From Desulfobulbaceae bacterium (GTDB lineage Bacteria; Desulfobacterota; Desulfobulbia; Desulfobulbales; Desulfocapsaceae), in assembly GCA_008933635.1 (NCBI GenBank), contig WBUQ01000031.1, forward strand, positions 1 to 36,549: 36,549 nucleotides of DNA, in the 5' to 3' direction. Positions 1 through 8,434 of this stretch are shown here, piece by piece. Each line of letters begins with the position of its first letter. The first letter of the stretch is position 1. A program made the position numbers and the translations under genes. The notes under the pieces were generated by a model, which saw nothing but the letters and a program-made list of their open reading frames with translations, had not been told where the DNA came from and ran no database searches.

Positions 1-841
1 ACCTTGTCCTCGATCGACGGGCAGTAGCGGGCGCCGATGCCCTCGATGATGCCGGCGTACATCGGCGACTGGCCGATGCCCTGCGGATGATCGCATGGGT
101 CTGCTCGTTGGTGTAGGTGATATGACAGGGCAGCTGCGGCAGGGTATAGCGGCCCCTGGAGGCAAACGAGAAGTGGGCCGGCGGGTCGTCGCTGTACTGG
201 GCCTCGAGCTGTGAATAGTCGATGGAATGGGCGGCCAGGCGCGGCACGGTGCCGGTCTTCATCCGGCCGACGTTGAAAGCCTGTTCCTTGAACCACTGGG
301 CCAGCCGGGTCGACGGGGCGTCGCCCATCCGGCCGGCGGGGAAGTTCTTCAGGCCGATATGGACCAGCCCGTTGAGGAAGGTGCCGGTGGCGACCACCAC
401 CGCCTTAACACGGATTTCCTGGTCGATCGAGGTCCTCAGGCCGACGATCCGGCCGTTCTCGACGATCAGGCTGTCGACCATGGCCTGGCAGATGGTCAGG
501 TTGTGCTGGTTCTCCAGCACCGATTTCATCCGCAGGCGATAGAGCAGGCGATCGGCCTGGGCCCGCGAAGAGCGGACGGCCGGGCCTTTGCTGGTGTTGA
601 GCCGGCGGAACTGGATGGAGGTGGCGTCGATGTTTTTCGCCATCTCGCCGCCCAGGGCGTCTATTTCCCGGACCAGATGGCCCTTGGCAAGGCCGCCGAT
701 GGCGGGATTGCAGGACATGGCGCCGATGGTGTCGGCGTTGATGATGGCGACAAAGGTCCGGCAGCCCATCCTGGCCGCTGCCAGCGCTGCCTCGCAGCCG
801 GCGTGTCCGGCGCCGATCACGGCGATATCATATTCGTTCAT
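1..841 (-). CDS. mnmG: tRNA uridine-5-carboxymethylaminomethyl(34) synthesis enzyme MnmG (GidA), N-terminal part, apparent frameshift
   Basis: FAD-dependent subunit that with MnmE modifies the wobble uridine (U34) of certain tRNAs in the cytoplasm. The protein starts [20 protein letters not shown], which holds the GxGxxG FAD-binding motif. The family signatures [27 protein letters not shown] and [11 protein letters not shown] follow. The gene runs off the left edge, so only about 280 residues are present. Near position 81 the reading frame slips: upstream it reads THAIIR, but the expected continuation [10 protein letters not shown]...YCPSIEDK is in another frame. One base appears to be missing in the codon after IIR. 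The protein is needed in most bacteria, so a sequencing or assembly error is as likely as a real mutation. The start lies 12 bp after trkH, as the last visible gene of a minus-strand operon. Confidence 0.93.
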   Translation of the reverse strand, partial: MNEYDIAVIGAGHAGCEAALAAARMGCRTFVAIINADTIGAMSCNPAIGGLAKGHLVREIDALGGEMAKNIDATSIQFRRLNTSKGPAVRSSRAQADRLLYRLRMKSVLENQHNLTICQAMVDSLIVENGRIVGLRTSIDQEIRVKAVVVATGTFLNGLVHIGLKNFPAGRMGDAPSTRLAQWFKEQAFNVGRMKTGTVPRLAAHSIDYSQLEAQYSDDPPAHFSFASRGRYTLPQLPCHITYTNEQTHAIIRRASASRRCTPASSRASAPATARRSRTR

Positions 842-853
842 TGGTATTGCGGT

Positions 854-2371
854 TCAATGGTGTTGAGCGGGAATGGATCCCGATTGCTTTTTTGGACGGA
901 CGAAGGAGCGGAAAACGGGTTTTCTCGCGGTGCGCCAGAACACCGGGGTCAGCAGCACGACGATGGTGTAGAGTTCGAGCCGGCCGGCGACCATGCAGAT
1001 GGTCAGCACGACCTTGGCCAGCGGCGACAGGGAACTAAAATTCTGAGTCGGTCCGACCAGGTTGAAGCCCGGTCCGACATTGCTGAGGGTGGTGATGACC
1101 GCGCTGGTGCCGGTGACGATGTCAACACCGGTGGCGGTGACGACCATGCTGGCGAGGAAGAAGATGATCAGGTAGAGCATGAAAAAACCGAGGACGGAGA
1201 TCAGCACGTCCTGGGGAACCCGGGTCGATCCGAGTTTGATGGTCTGCACCTGATGGGGGTGGACCAGGCGGCGGAGTTGGAGTACGGCGTATTTGAAGAG
1301 CAGGAGTATCCGGACATCCTTGATGCCGCCGGAGGTGGAACCGGCGCAGCCGCCGATGAACATCAGGATGATGATGACGATGGTGCAGACCGGCGGCCAC
1401 AGTTCGTAGTCCGCGGTACCGAAACCGGTGGTGGTGATGATCGAGGAGACGATGAATATGGTGTCCCGGAAATTTCTGGCAAGGTTGTCGGCCGGGTCGG
1501 CGAGGGTGGTGGCGACGGTGATGATCAGGGTTGCACAGAAAACGACACAGAGATAGAAGCGCAGCTCCTCGTTGTGGAAGACCGTCCGGAAATGGCCGTT
1601 CATCGCGTGAAAGTGCAGGGTGAAATTCATGCCGGCGAGCAGCATGAAGACCACGATCACCCCTTCGATATAGGCCGAGTCGAAGTAGGCGATGCTTGCC
1701 GTGTGGGTCGAGAAGCCGCCGGTGGCCAGGGTGGCGAAGGAGTGGCAGACGGCGTCAAAGAAGTCCATGCCGCCGGCCATCAGCAGCAGGGTCTCGATCA
1801 GGGTCAGCGTGACGTAGACGGTCCAGAGGATCCTGGCCGTTCCCTGGATGCGCGGCGCCAGCCGGTCCTTGGTCGGGCCTGGCATCTCGGCGTGGAAGAG
1901 CTGGGTGCCGCCGATTTTCAAAATCGGCATGATGGCGATGGTCAGGACGATGATTCCCATGCCGCCCAGCCAGTGGGTGAGCGATCGCCAGAACAGCAGG
2001 CTCCTTGGCAGGATCTCGACGGTGACCAGGATGGTCGAGCCGGTGGTGGTGAAGCCGGACATCGCCTCGAAGTAGCAGTCGATGAACGATGGTATCTTCC
2101 CTGAGATGTAGAAGGGCAGGGCGCCCAGGAAGGCCATGGTCAGCCAGCTCAGGGTGACGATGGCAAAACCTTCGCGGTAGCCGAGGTCTTCCTCCGGCGG
2201 AAAGAGGGCGAGCAGCAGGCCGCCGCAGCCAGCCCCGATCAGCGACGAGAGCAGGAAGGGCCAGGTCATCCCGTCGTGATAGAACAGCGAGAAGGGTATC
2301 GGCAGCAGAAGGGGCAGGGACAGCAGCATCAGCAGCTTGCCCAGCAGGTTCAGAACACCGCTCGTCCGCAT
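854..2371 (-). CDS. trkH: Trk-type potassium uptake membrane protein TrkH
   Basis: Inner-membrane, K+-translocating subunit of the Trk system, 505 aa, which is the normal family length. The sequence is a run of hydrophobic helices with the repeated pore loops of the TrkH/KtrB family: MSGFTTTGSTIL near residues 100-115, HSFATLATGGFST near 210, SSIITTTGFGTADYELWP near 310, and a fourth loop TLSNVGPGF near 445. Each carries the conserved glycine of the selectivity filter. SGGIKDVR near 345 is another family mark. It starts 3 bp after the trkA stop, so the two are almost certainly co-transcribed and act as one complex, with TrkA as the nucleotide-gated regulator. Confidence 0.95.
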   Translation of the reverse strand: MRTSGVLNLLGKLLMLLSLPLLLPIPFSLFYHDGMTWPFLLSSLIGAGCGGLLLALFPPEEDLGYREGFAIVTLSWLTMAFLGALPFYISGKIPSFIDCYFEAMSGFTTTGSTILVTVEILPRSLLFWRSLTHWLGGMGIIVLTIAIMPILKIGGTQLFHAEMPGPTKDRLAPRIQGTARILWTVYVTLTLIETLLLMAGGMDFFDAVCHSFATLATGGFSTHTASIAYFDSAYIEGVIVVFMLLAGMNFTLHFHAMNGHFRTVFHNEELRFYLCVVFCATLIITVATTLADPADNLARNFRDTIFIVSSIITTTGFGTADYELWPPVCTIVIIILMFIGGCAGSTSGGIKDVRILLLFKYAVLQLRRLVHPHQVQTIKLGSTRVPQDVLISVLGFFMLYLIIFFLASMVVTATGVDIVTGTSAVITTLSNVGPGFNLVGPTQNFSSLSPLAKVVLTICMVAGRLELYTIVVLLTPVFWRTARKPVFRSFVRPKKQSGSIPAQHH

Positions 2372-2374
2372 GGG

Positions 2375-3727
2375 TCAGTCGTCCTGGCCGAAGTATTGTT
2401 CAAGCATTTCGGTGGCGTTGCGGGTGAAGAAGACGACGAGATTGTCGCCCGCCTGGACCCGGGTGTTTCCCGAGGGGATGAGGACTTTCCGCCCCTTGAC
2501 GATGGCGCCGATGATCGCTCCCTTGGGAAAGTTGAGATCCTTGAGGGCGACATTGTCGAACTGCCGGTTGATCGGCACCTTGATTTCCATGGCCTCGGCG
2601 TCACTGTTCATGATGGTGGCGACGGTGCCCACCGCTCCCCGGCGGATGAAGCGCAGGATCATGCTGGCCGCGACCTGGCGGGACGAGAGGGCGATGTCGA
2701 TGCCCAGGGGGCCGAGCAGCGGCACGAAATCGTGGCGGGTGATCTTGGTGATGCAGCGCTTCGCACCATGATGCTTGGCCAGCAGGCTCGACAGGATGTT
2801 GTTCGAGTCGTTGCTGGTCAGCGAGATGACCAGGTCGGCCTGGTCGATGCCCTCGTCGAGCATGTCGTGGGCATCGAGGCCGTCGATATTGAGGACGACC
2901 GTCCGGCCCAGATTTTCCGAGAGGAACTCGCAGCGCTGGCGGTTGCTCTCGACCAGGAAGACTTCGATGTTGAGATCCTCCAGGGCGCGGGCGACGGCAT
3001 AGCCGATCCTGCCGCCGCCGATGATGAAGACCTTGTGCGGCGTCCTGCTGCTGAGGTGGAAAAATTTCTCGACCCGGAAGATGTCCTCGCGCCGGACCAT
3101 GATATAGATCTTGTCGCCGGCCTGGATGGCGTCGTTGCCGCGGGGGATGATGGTCTCCCGGCCGCGGATGATGGCGGTCATGATGAAGTGGTGGGAGCCG
3201 TGGGCCTGCTGCAGCTTGTCGAGGGTCATGCCGACGCGGGGATTGCCTTCCCTGATCAGGTAGCCGAGCAGCATCAGGCGGCCATCGGCGAACTTGGCCA
3301 TGTCGAAGGCGGCGGATATGTGGCAGAGGCTGACGATCTCGTCGGTCATCGCCTGGTCCGGGCTGATGATCAGATCGATGTCCAACGCTTTGGAGTCAGG
3401 GAGCATTCCCTCTTCGAGGAAGTCCTGGTTGCGGACCCTGGCGATCCTGGTCTTGACGTCGTACTGGCTCGACATGATGCAGGAGATCAGGTTGACCTCG
3501 TCGCTGTCGGTTACGGCGATGAAGAGGTCGGTCTTGGCGATCCCGGCCTCGGCCAGGATGCGGGCGGAGGCGCCGCTGCCGTGGATGGTCATGATGTTGA
3601 GGTCGCGTTCGATCCGCTTGAGCTTCTTGTCGTCGGTGTCGATCAGGACGACATCCTGGCCCTCCATCGAGAAGCGTTCGCAGATATGGAAACCGACCTG
3701 TCCTGCCCCGACAATTATAATGCGCAT
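2375..3727 (-). CDS. trkA: Trk potassium transport regulatory subunit TrkA (two RCK modules)
   Basis: Cytoplasmic NAD(H)-binding gating subunit of the Trk K+ transporter, 450 aa. It has two tandem RCK_N/RCK_C modules. The first Rossmann fold opens with MRIIIVGAGQVGFHICERF. The second begins near residue 230 with HKVFIIGGGRIGYAVARALE. Each half has a C-terminal TrkA_C domain, the last ending around AGDNLVVFFTR. I chose the ATG at 3727 because the Rossmann strand begins there. The open frame extends to 3850, but the extra 41 residues are arginine/proline-rich and overlap the preceding gene. It lies 4 bp after the methyltransferase stop and 3 bp before trkH. Confidence 0.95.
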   Translation of the reverse strand: MRIIIVGAGQVGFHICERFSMEGQDVVLIDTDDKKLKRIERDLNIMTIHGSGASARILAEAGIAKTDLFIAVTDSDEVNLISCIMSSQYDVKTRIARVRNQDFLEEGMLPDSKALDIDLIISPDQAMTDEIVSLCHISAAFDMAKFADGRLMLLGYLIREGNPRVGMTLDKLQQAHGSHHFIMTAIIRGRETIIPRGNDAIQAGDKIYIMVRREDIFRVEKFFHLSSRTPHKVFIIGGGRIGYAVARALEDLNIEVFLVESNRQRCEFLSENLGRTVVLNIDGLDAHDMLDEGIDQADLVISLTSNDSNNILSSLLAKHHGAKRCITKITRHDFVPLLGPLGIDIALSSRQVAASMILRFIRRGAVGTVATIMNSDAEAMEIKVPINRQFDNVALKDLNFPKGAIIGAIVKGRKVLIPSGNTRVQAGDNLVVFFTRNATEMLEQYFGQDD

Positions 3728-3731
3728 GGGG

Positions 3732-4631
3732 TCAACCTCGCCTCGCAGTTTCCGGGGGCGTCGCCGGACGGGATGGGGCCTGGTCCGCCTTGCTCCACCA
3801 GATACAGGCCCATCGCGGGGTAAAGCCCCGCTCGACGACAATCCGGCCATCGTCTGCGGGGCGGCATTTTGTCTCGAGATACCGCCTGAGGGATGATTCC
3901 TCGCCGGCCGACATGTTTTTGATCATCCAGCGGTAGGAGCGCATGGCGTCATCGAGGTCGGCAAACCGTGTTTCCCGCTCGAGGCTGATGATCCTGACGT
4001 TGGCATGGATGCCCATGGCGTAGAGGGTATTGAGGACATAGATGTAGTCGGGGCCGCCGTCGAAGGCGCGGCCGACGGCGGCGAAGGCCTCGGGGTCGAA
4101 CGGTGTGGGGGATATCCGGTCGACGATGAAGACGAAGGACGACGCATAGCGGTCGAGTCGCTGCAGGGCGGCCCTGAGGTCGGACACCGCAAGAGAGCGG
4201 GAGGCGAGCGTGATGTCGTGCTGCCCGATGCCATGTGATTGCCAGTCATCCTCCCAGCTGGCCTGCACGGTCCTGATGTTCCGGATATCGGCCTGGTTGG
4301 CCAGCTCCGTCAGGGTCGAGAGCATGCCGGCGGAGTAATCGACGGCGGTGACCGACCTCACCCGGCTGGCGATCGGCATGGCCAGGGTGCCCGGGCCGCA
4401 GCCGATGTCGAGAACGGTTGACCCGGCTGTCAGGGGGACCAGGTCGAGAACCTGCGAAACGAAGGGCGAGGACTGGTTCCGGGAAGAAAACGAGGGTGCT
4501 TTTTCATCCCAGTCCTTGACGCCGCTGCTGGTCCATGTCTTGCTGGCCCGGGCGTTCCGCCAGAGTTCGTCCCAGTCGAGATCGGCAAAGGTGGCGGGGC
4601 GGTGGTCGGTCATATTGTCGATGGTGGGCAT
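3732..4631 (-). CDS. class I SAM-dependent methyltransferase
   Basis: Predicted cytoplasmic S-adenosylmethionine-dependent methyltransferase, 299 aa. Motif I is clear at about residues 73-85 (VLDIGCGPGTLAM), followed by the acidic motif II region VTAVDYSAGML and then DITLASRSLAVSDL. The N-terminal part (DWDELWRNA, WDEKAPSF) resembles the Methyltransf_11-type proteins common in anaerobes. The substrate cannot be read from the sequence. It is the first gene of the minus-strand operon that continues into trkA, but a functional link to potassium uptake is not obvious. An internal ATG at 4613 (MTDHRP) is an alternative start. Codon use and GC content match the neighbours. Confidence 0.8.
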   Translation of the reverse strand: MPTIDNMTDHRPATFADLDWDELWRNARASKTWTSSGVKDWDEKAPSFSSRNQSSPFVSQVLDLVPLTAGSTVLDIGCGPGTLAMPIASRVRSVTAVDYSAGMLSTLTELANQADIRNIRTVQASWEDDWQSHGIGQHDITLASRSLAVSDLRAALQRLDRYASSFVFIVDRISPTPFDPEAFAAVGRAFDGGPDYIYVLNTLYAMGIHANVRIISLERETRFADLDDAMRSYRWMIKNMSAGEESSLRRYLETKCRPADDGRIVVERGFTPRWACIWWSKADQAPSRPATPPETARRG

Positions 4632-4755
4632 CCGGGACGGAGGCAGGTGGCAGGGCAGGATGCGGATTTGTCGTCTTTCGGTGGCAATCTCCGGTCAACA
4701 GTAGCATACCGCAGAGGCTTGCGCAAGGTGAGGGCGCAGCGGCCGGTGAAATTAT

Positions 4756-4785
4756 TTGACAGTCCCCGGCTTCTATGGTTAGTAT
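4756..4785 (+). promoter_or_regulatory. Sigma-70-type promoter for the rpmH-rnpA-yidD-yidC operon
   Basis: The region 4632-4945 has no convincing gene. It contains a perfect -35 box TTGACA at 4756-4761 and a -10-like TAGTAT at 4780-4785, with an 18 bp spacer. This would start transcription about 155 nt before the rpmH ATG. The divergent methyltransferase operon must start in the same gap. The assignment rests on sequence pattern only. Confidence 0.55.
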
Positions 4786-4945
4786 AGTTCTTTTGTAATT
4801 TTTGGATTTCCTGTCCCATTGGTCTGGATGGGTATGGCAGCGGCAAGAGACCCTGCGGTCAGCAGAATACCTGCCGGAAAGACTGGCCGAGGTCCGGATG
4901 ACTTCAAAGCCCATGAATAGCATGGAAGTAAAAAGGAATTGAACA

Positions 4946-5083
4946 ATGAGCAAACGCACTTTTCAGCCCAGCAACTTGAAACGCAAACACACCCATGGCT
5001 TCCGCGAGAGGATGAAAACCCGCTCCGGCCGCGCCATTCTGAACGCCCGCCGGGCGAAGGGACGAAAACGTCTTTCCGCCTGA
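4946..5083 (+). CDS. rpmH: 50S ribosomal protein L34
   Basis: Small basic protein of the large ribosomal subunit, 45 aa, the usual length. It begins [19 protein letters not shown] and ends with the lysine/arginine-rich tail [11 protein letters not shown]. The L34 signature (RTFQPSN, KRxHxHGFRxRM, GRxIxxxRRxKGRxxL) is complete. The AAGGAAT stretch upstream at 4933-4939 serves as ribosome binding site. It is followed after 4 bp by rnpA, the near-universal bacterial arrangement. Confidence 0.98.
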   Translation: MSKRTFQPSNLKRKHTHGFRERMKTRSGRAILNARRAKGRKRLSA

Positions 5084-5087
5084 TCCC

Positions 5088-5441
5088 TTGAAACGGCTTG
5101 GACTTTCAAAACAGTCCCTGGTCCGCAAGGGATGGGAGTTTGAAAGGGTGTACAGTCAGGGCAAACGACTGCACGGCAAGGGGTTTACCCTCATCTGTCG
5201 TGCAAATGGCGAAGGGCGCAGCAGAATCGGAATCAGCGTACATGGGAAAATCAGAGGGGCGGTGAAGAGAAACCGGATAAAGCGCATCATTCGGGAGTCT
5301 TTCCGCCTCCAGAGCGATCTGTATCCGCAGGCGGCGGACATCGTCTTTGCCGTCCGGCCCGATTTTACCCTCGCTTCACCGGCAGATATCGGTCGGTCTG
5401 TGGCGCGTCTTACCCACAGACCCACTGTTCAGGAGGTCTGA
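5088..5441 (+). CDS. rnpA: Ribonuclease P protein component
   Basis: Protein subunit that helps the RNase P RNA remove 5' leaders from pre-tRNA, 117 aa, typical length. The family signature is seen in AVKRNRIKRIIRESFR (about residues 55-70), where the RNR motif contacts the RNA; N-terminal RKGWEFERVYSQGKR also fits. The start is a TTG at 5088, 4 bp after the rpmH stop, and I see no better ATG. The stop at 5439-5441 touches the GTG of the next gene, so translational coupling is likely. Confidence 0.95.
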   Translation: MKRLGLSKQSLVRKGWEFERVYSQGKRLHGKGFTLICRANGEGRSRIGISVHGKIRGAVKRNRIKRIIRESFRLQSDLYPQAADIVFAVRPDFTLASPADIGRSVARLTHRPTVQEV

Positions 5442-5669
5442 GTGTTCATTTCTCAGATACCCAAACGATTTCTCCTGGTCCTCGTTCGAGGGTACCAGTA
5501 CCTCATCTCTCCGCTGTTCCCGCCCTGCTGCCGCTTTACCCCGACCTGTTCCGCCTACACCATCCAGGCAATTGAAAAGTATGGAGTTTTTCGGGGATTA
5601 TTCCTCTCTTTCCGCCGCATTCTTCGCTGCCATCCGTTTTCCGCGGGCGGCTACGACCCTGTCAGGTAA
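5442..5669 (+). CDS. yidD: Membrane protein insertion efficiency factor YidD
   Basis: Small membrane-associated protein, 75 aa, that assists YidC-dependent insertion. The conserved features are present: [39 protein letters not shown] with the paired cysteines, and the [11 protein letters not shown] ending. It starts with GTG directly after the rnpA stop. It precedes yidC by 74 bp, the standard order. Known members lie on the inner face of the membrane through an amphipathic N-terminus, which fits [10 protein letters not shown] here. Confidence 0.95.
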   Translation: MFISQIPKRFLLVLVRGYQYLISPLFPPCCRFTPTCSAYTIQAIEKYGVFRGLFLSFRRILRCHPFSAGGYDPVR

Positions 5670-5743
5670 GTCGCTGCTCTTTCCGGCGTTCTGGGTGGCC
5701 GGCGTGCCGGTTTGCGGACGGATCAACATCAAACGGTACATGC

Positions 5744-7396
5744 ATGGACACCTACAGAGCCTTTCTGGCAATCATCATCTCTTTCGTTATCCTCCTCGGT
5801 TACCAATATTTTTTTGTCGGATTCGACAAGCCGCAGGCCCCGGTCGAACAGCCGGCGGAGCAGCAGGTTGCCGCCGTACCGGAAAAAACCGCCAGTGCCC
5901 CGGCTGAGATAACCGCTCCCCAGCCCGGTCAGAGAAGCGCCGCACCTGTCGAGTACGATCGGCCGGCCCGCGAGATCACCGTCGACACCGACCTCTATAC
6001 CGCCGTGATCACCGAGGCGGGGGGAGCGATCAAGAGCTTCGTCCTGAAGGAGCACACAGAGACGATCGCCAAGGATTCGCCCGGCAAGGAGCTGATCAAG
6101 ACTGATGCCCTGCAGGGCCTGCCGCTGAAATTTTCCTGGGGGGATGTCGTGCCCGCCGACCTTCTCTACGACAGTGCCGGCCAGGAAGTGGTTTTCGGCA
6201 AGGACGGCAAGGCGAAGCTGACGATGAAGGCGCAGGCCGGCAACGGTCTGGAGATCGAGCGCACTTTCACCTTCGACACCACGCACTACCTGATCGACCT
6301 CAGCGTCAAGGTCACCAATACCGCAGGTCAGCCGCTGCAGGGCATCCCCCAACTCCACCAGGTCAACGGTCCCTTCGAAGGGGCGAACGCCTCCAGCCAG
6401 TTCCTCTTCACCGGGCCGGCCGCCTATATCAGCGGCCAGCTGCATGAGATCAAGGCCAAGGAGTTCGCCGAAGGCCCGAAGACCATCCCCGGCAAGGTCG
6501 AGTGGGCCGGCTACATGGGCAACTACTTCCTCTGCGGCATCATCCCGCAGGGTGAGCATGGCGTCAATTTCACCATGCAGGGGACCGAGACCCTGACTTC
6601 GACGCTACTGGCCGGCAATCTCGACACCCTGCCGGCGGGCAGTGCGAAGGAGTACGCGTACCGCATCTTCTACGGCCCGAAGAAACTCAAGCTGCTGCAG
6701 GAGACTGGTTTCAACCTGGACAAGGCGGTCAATTTCGGTTGGTTCGACGTGATCGCCAAGCCGACGCTGTGGATGCTCAACTTCTTTTACAGTTTCTGCC
6801 GGAACTACGGTATCGCCATCATCCTGGTGACCGTCCTGTTCAAGGCCGTCTTCTGGCCGATTACCCAGAAGGGTATGAAGTCGATGAAGAACATGCAGAA
6901 GCTGCAGCCGAAGATGCTGAAGATAAAGGAGAAGTACAAGGACGATCCGGCCAAGATGAACCAGGAGGTGATGAACCTCTACCGGACCTACAAGGTCAAC
7001 CCCCTGGGCGGATGCATGCCGATGCTGCTGCAGATCCCGGTCTTCTTCGCGCTGTACAAGGTCCTGCTGCAGTGCATCGAGCTGCGCCACGCGCCGTTCA
7101 TGCTGTGGATCAACGACCTGGCGGCCCCCGACCGCCTGTGGATCGGTTTCGACATCCCGTACCTGGGCGGATTGCCCGTCCTCACCCTGCTGATGGGCGC
7201 CTCGATGTTTTTCCAGCAGAAACTGACGCCGACGACGGCCGACCCGACCCAGGCCAAGATCATGATGTTTCTCCCCGTCATTTTCACCTTCATGTTTCTC
7301 AATTTCGCCTCCGGCCTCGTGCTGTACTGGTTCGTCAACAACCTGCTGGCGATTTTGCAGCAGTATATGATCAACCGGAGCAGCAAGACCGCCTGA
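5744..7396 (+). CDS. yidC: Membrane protein insertase YidC
   Basis: Inner-membrane insertase of the YidC/Oxa1/Alb3 family, 550 aa, the Gram-negative long form. An N-terminal membrane helix (residues about 5-25, AFLAIIISFVILLGYQYFF) is followed by a proline/alanine-rich linker and a large periplasmic beta-domain (about 70-340). The C-terminal insertase core holds about five helices, from FYSFCRNYGIAIILVTVLF onward. The signature NPLGGCMPMLLQIPVFFALY is present near 420, and MFLNFASGLVLYWFVNN near the end. It lies between yidD and jag, so gene order agrees. Confidence 0.97.
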   Translation: MDTYRAFLAIIISFVILLGYQYFFVGFDKPQAPVEQPAEQQVAAVPEKTASAPAEITAPQPGQRSAAPVEYDRPAREITVDTDLYTAVITEAGGAIKSFVLKEHTETIAKDSPGKELIKTDALQGLPLKFSWGDVVPADLLYDSAGQEVVFGKDGKAKLTMKAQAGNGLEIERTFTFDTTHYLIDLSVKVTNTAGQPLQGIPQLHQVNGPFEGANASSQFLFTGPAAYISGQLHEIKAKEFAEGPKTIPGKVEWAGYMGNYFLCGIIPQGEHGVNFTMQGTETLTSTLLAGNLDTLPAGSAKEYAYRIFYGPKKLKLLQETGFNLDKAVNFGWFDVIAKPTLWMLNFFYSFCRNYGIAIILVTVLFKAVFWPITQKGMKSMKNMQKLQPKMLKIKEKYKDDPAKMNQEVMNLYRTYKVNPLGGCMPMLLQIPVFFALYKVLLQCIELRHAPFMLWINDLAAPDRLWIGFDIPYLGGLPVLTLLMGASMFFQQKLTPTTADPTQAKIMMFLPVIFTFMFLNFASGLVLYWFVNNLLAILQQYMINRSSKTA

Positions 7397-7461
7397 AACA
7401 TGCCGATGCCGCCCGCCGGAAGGCCATGACGCTGAACTGAGAACAATCTGGAGCATATTCG

Positions 7462-8400
7462 ATGTCTGTGAAGAAGAAAGACTATTATGGCAAGGAAGTC
7501 ACCGATGCGATCAGGCAGGCCTGCGCCGAACTGAACGTCCCCCAGGAACAGCTTGATATCGAGGTTGTCGAGACCGGTTCGACCGGCATATTCGGCCTCA
7601 GGCGCAAGAAGGCCCATATCCGTGCCGCGGTGAAGGTCGAAGTGGCGGCAAAGGCCGTGGAAGCCGCCGAGCCGGCTGAAACCCCGCAGCCGCCGCCGGC
7701 ACCCAGAAAGAAAGAGGAGAAGAAAGCGGCTGGCCGCCGGTCGGAGGACGTGGCCAGGGAAAAACCGGATCTCCCGGCGCCGCTCGTTGACGAGGGCATT
7801 GCGGAAGACCTCGCCGATGAAGCGGCACCCGAGGAGGAAGAGGCGGGAGAGGCCAGCCCTGAAGCACTGGCCATCGTCCAGGCCGAGCTGGCAACCCTGC
7901 TCGAGCTGATGAAAATGCCGTCCCGCCTGGAGACGGAGGCCCACGGACTGTCCGTTGTCTGCACCATCCATGGCGAGCACGAGGAGGAGCTGACCGGCCA
8001 GGAAGGGAAGATCCTCGACAGCCTGCAGTACATCCTGCGCAAGATCATCGCCCGCAAGACCGCAGAGCGCCTGAGGATATCGATCGATGTCGGCGAATAT
8101 AGGCAGAAGCGGATCGAGGAGCTCCGGGAGAAGGCGCTGGAGCTGGCCGCGCTGGTCAAGGCGGACGGCAAGACCCAGACCATCCCGGCCTTGAACCCCT
8201 CCGAGCGCCGCGAGGTGCACATGGTCCTGCAGGAGGACAAGGAAATCCGCAGCCGTTCGGTCGGCGACGGCCTGTTCAAGAAGATCCTCATCTACAAGCC
8301 GGGCAAGGGCGGGAAGCCGGCCGGACCCCGCAAAAAGCCGGCGCCGCGGGGCAGAAAACCCCGAACGGGCGGATCGTCATCGGAAGAGAACGAAGGCTGA
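7462..8400 (+). CDS. jag: RNA-binding protein KhpB/Jag (SpoIIIJ-associated)
   Basis: Cytoplasmic RNA-binding protein, 312 aa. The Jag_N domain occupies residues 1-55 (KDYYGKEVTDAIRQACAEL, ETGSTGIFGLRRKKA). A long linker rich in Ala, Pro, Glu and Lys follows (about 60-135). A KH-like domain covers about 140-205, with TGQEGKILDSLQYILRKI as its core helix. The R3H domain lies at about 215-280, with NPSERREVHMVLQED holding the conserved Arg-x3-His. The basic C-terminal tail (GPRKKPAPRGRKPR) probably also binds RNA. The gene follows yidC as in most bacteria. The linker is longer than in many homologues, but such linkers vary widely. Confidence 0.93.
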   Translation: MSVKKKDYYGKEVTDAIRQACAELNVPQEQLDIEVVETGSTGIFGLRRKKAHIRAAVKVEVAAKAVEAAEPAETPQPPPAPRKKEEKKAAGRRSEDVAREKPDLPAPLVDEGIAEDLADEAAPEEEEAGEASPEALAIVQAELATLLELMKMPSRLETEAHGLSVVCTIHGEHEEELTGQEGKILDSLQYILRKIIARKTAERLRISIDVGEYRQKRIEELREKALELAALVKADGKTQTIPALNPSERREVHMVLQEDKEIRSRSVGDGLFKKILIYKPGKGGKPAGPRKKPAPRGRKPRTGGSSSEENEG

Positions 8401-8434
8401 TTGAGGCAGGGTCGCTCCCTGCCGGGATGGGAAT

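Noticed and set aside
227-2104. Long plus-strand open frame of 625 codons
   Set aside because: It lies opposite mnmG and trkH; the product is rich in Gly, Asp and Arg with no family pattern, typical of a GC-rich antisense shadow.
2276-3823. Plus-strand open frame of 515 codons
   Set aside because: Antisense to trkA, whose two RCK modules are unmistakable; composition is that of a shadow.
4904-5128. Minus-strand open frame of 74 codons over rpmH
   Set aside because: Entirely antisense to the certain ribosomal protein gene rpmH.
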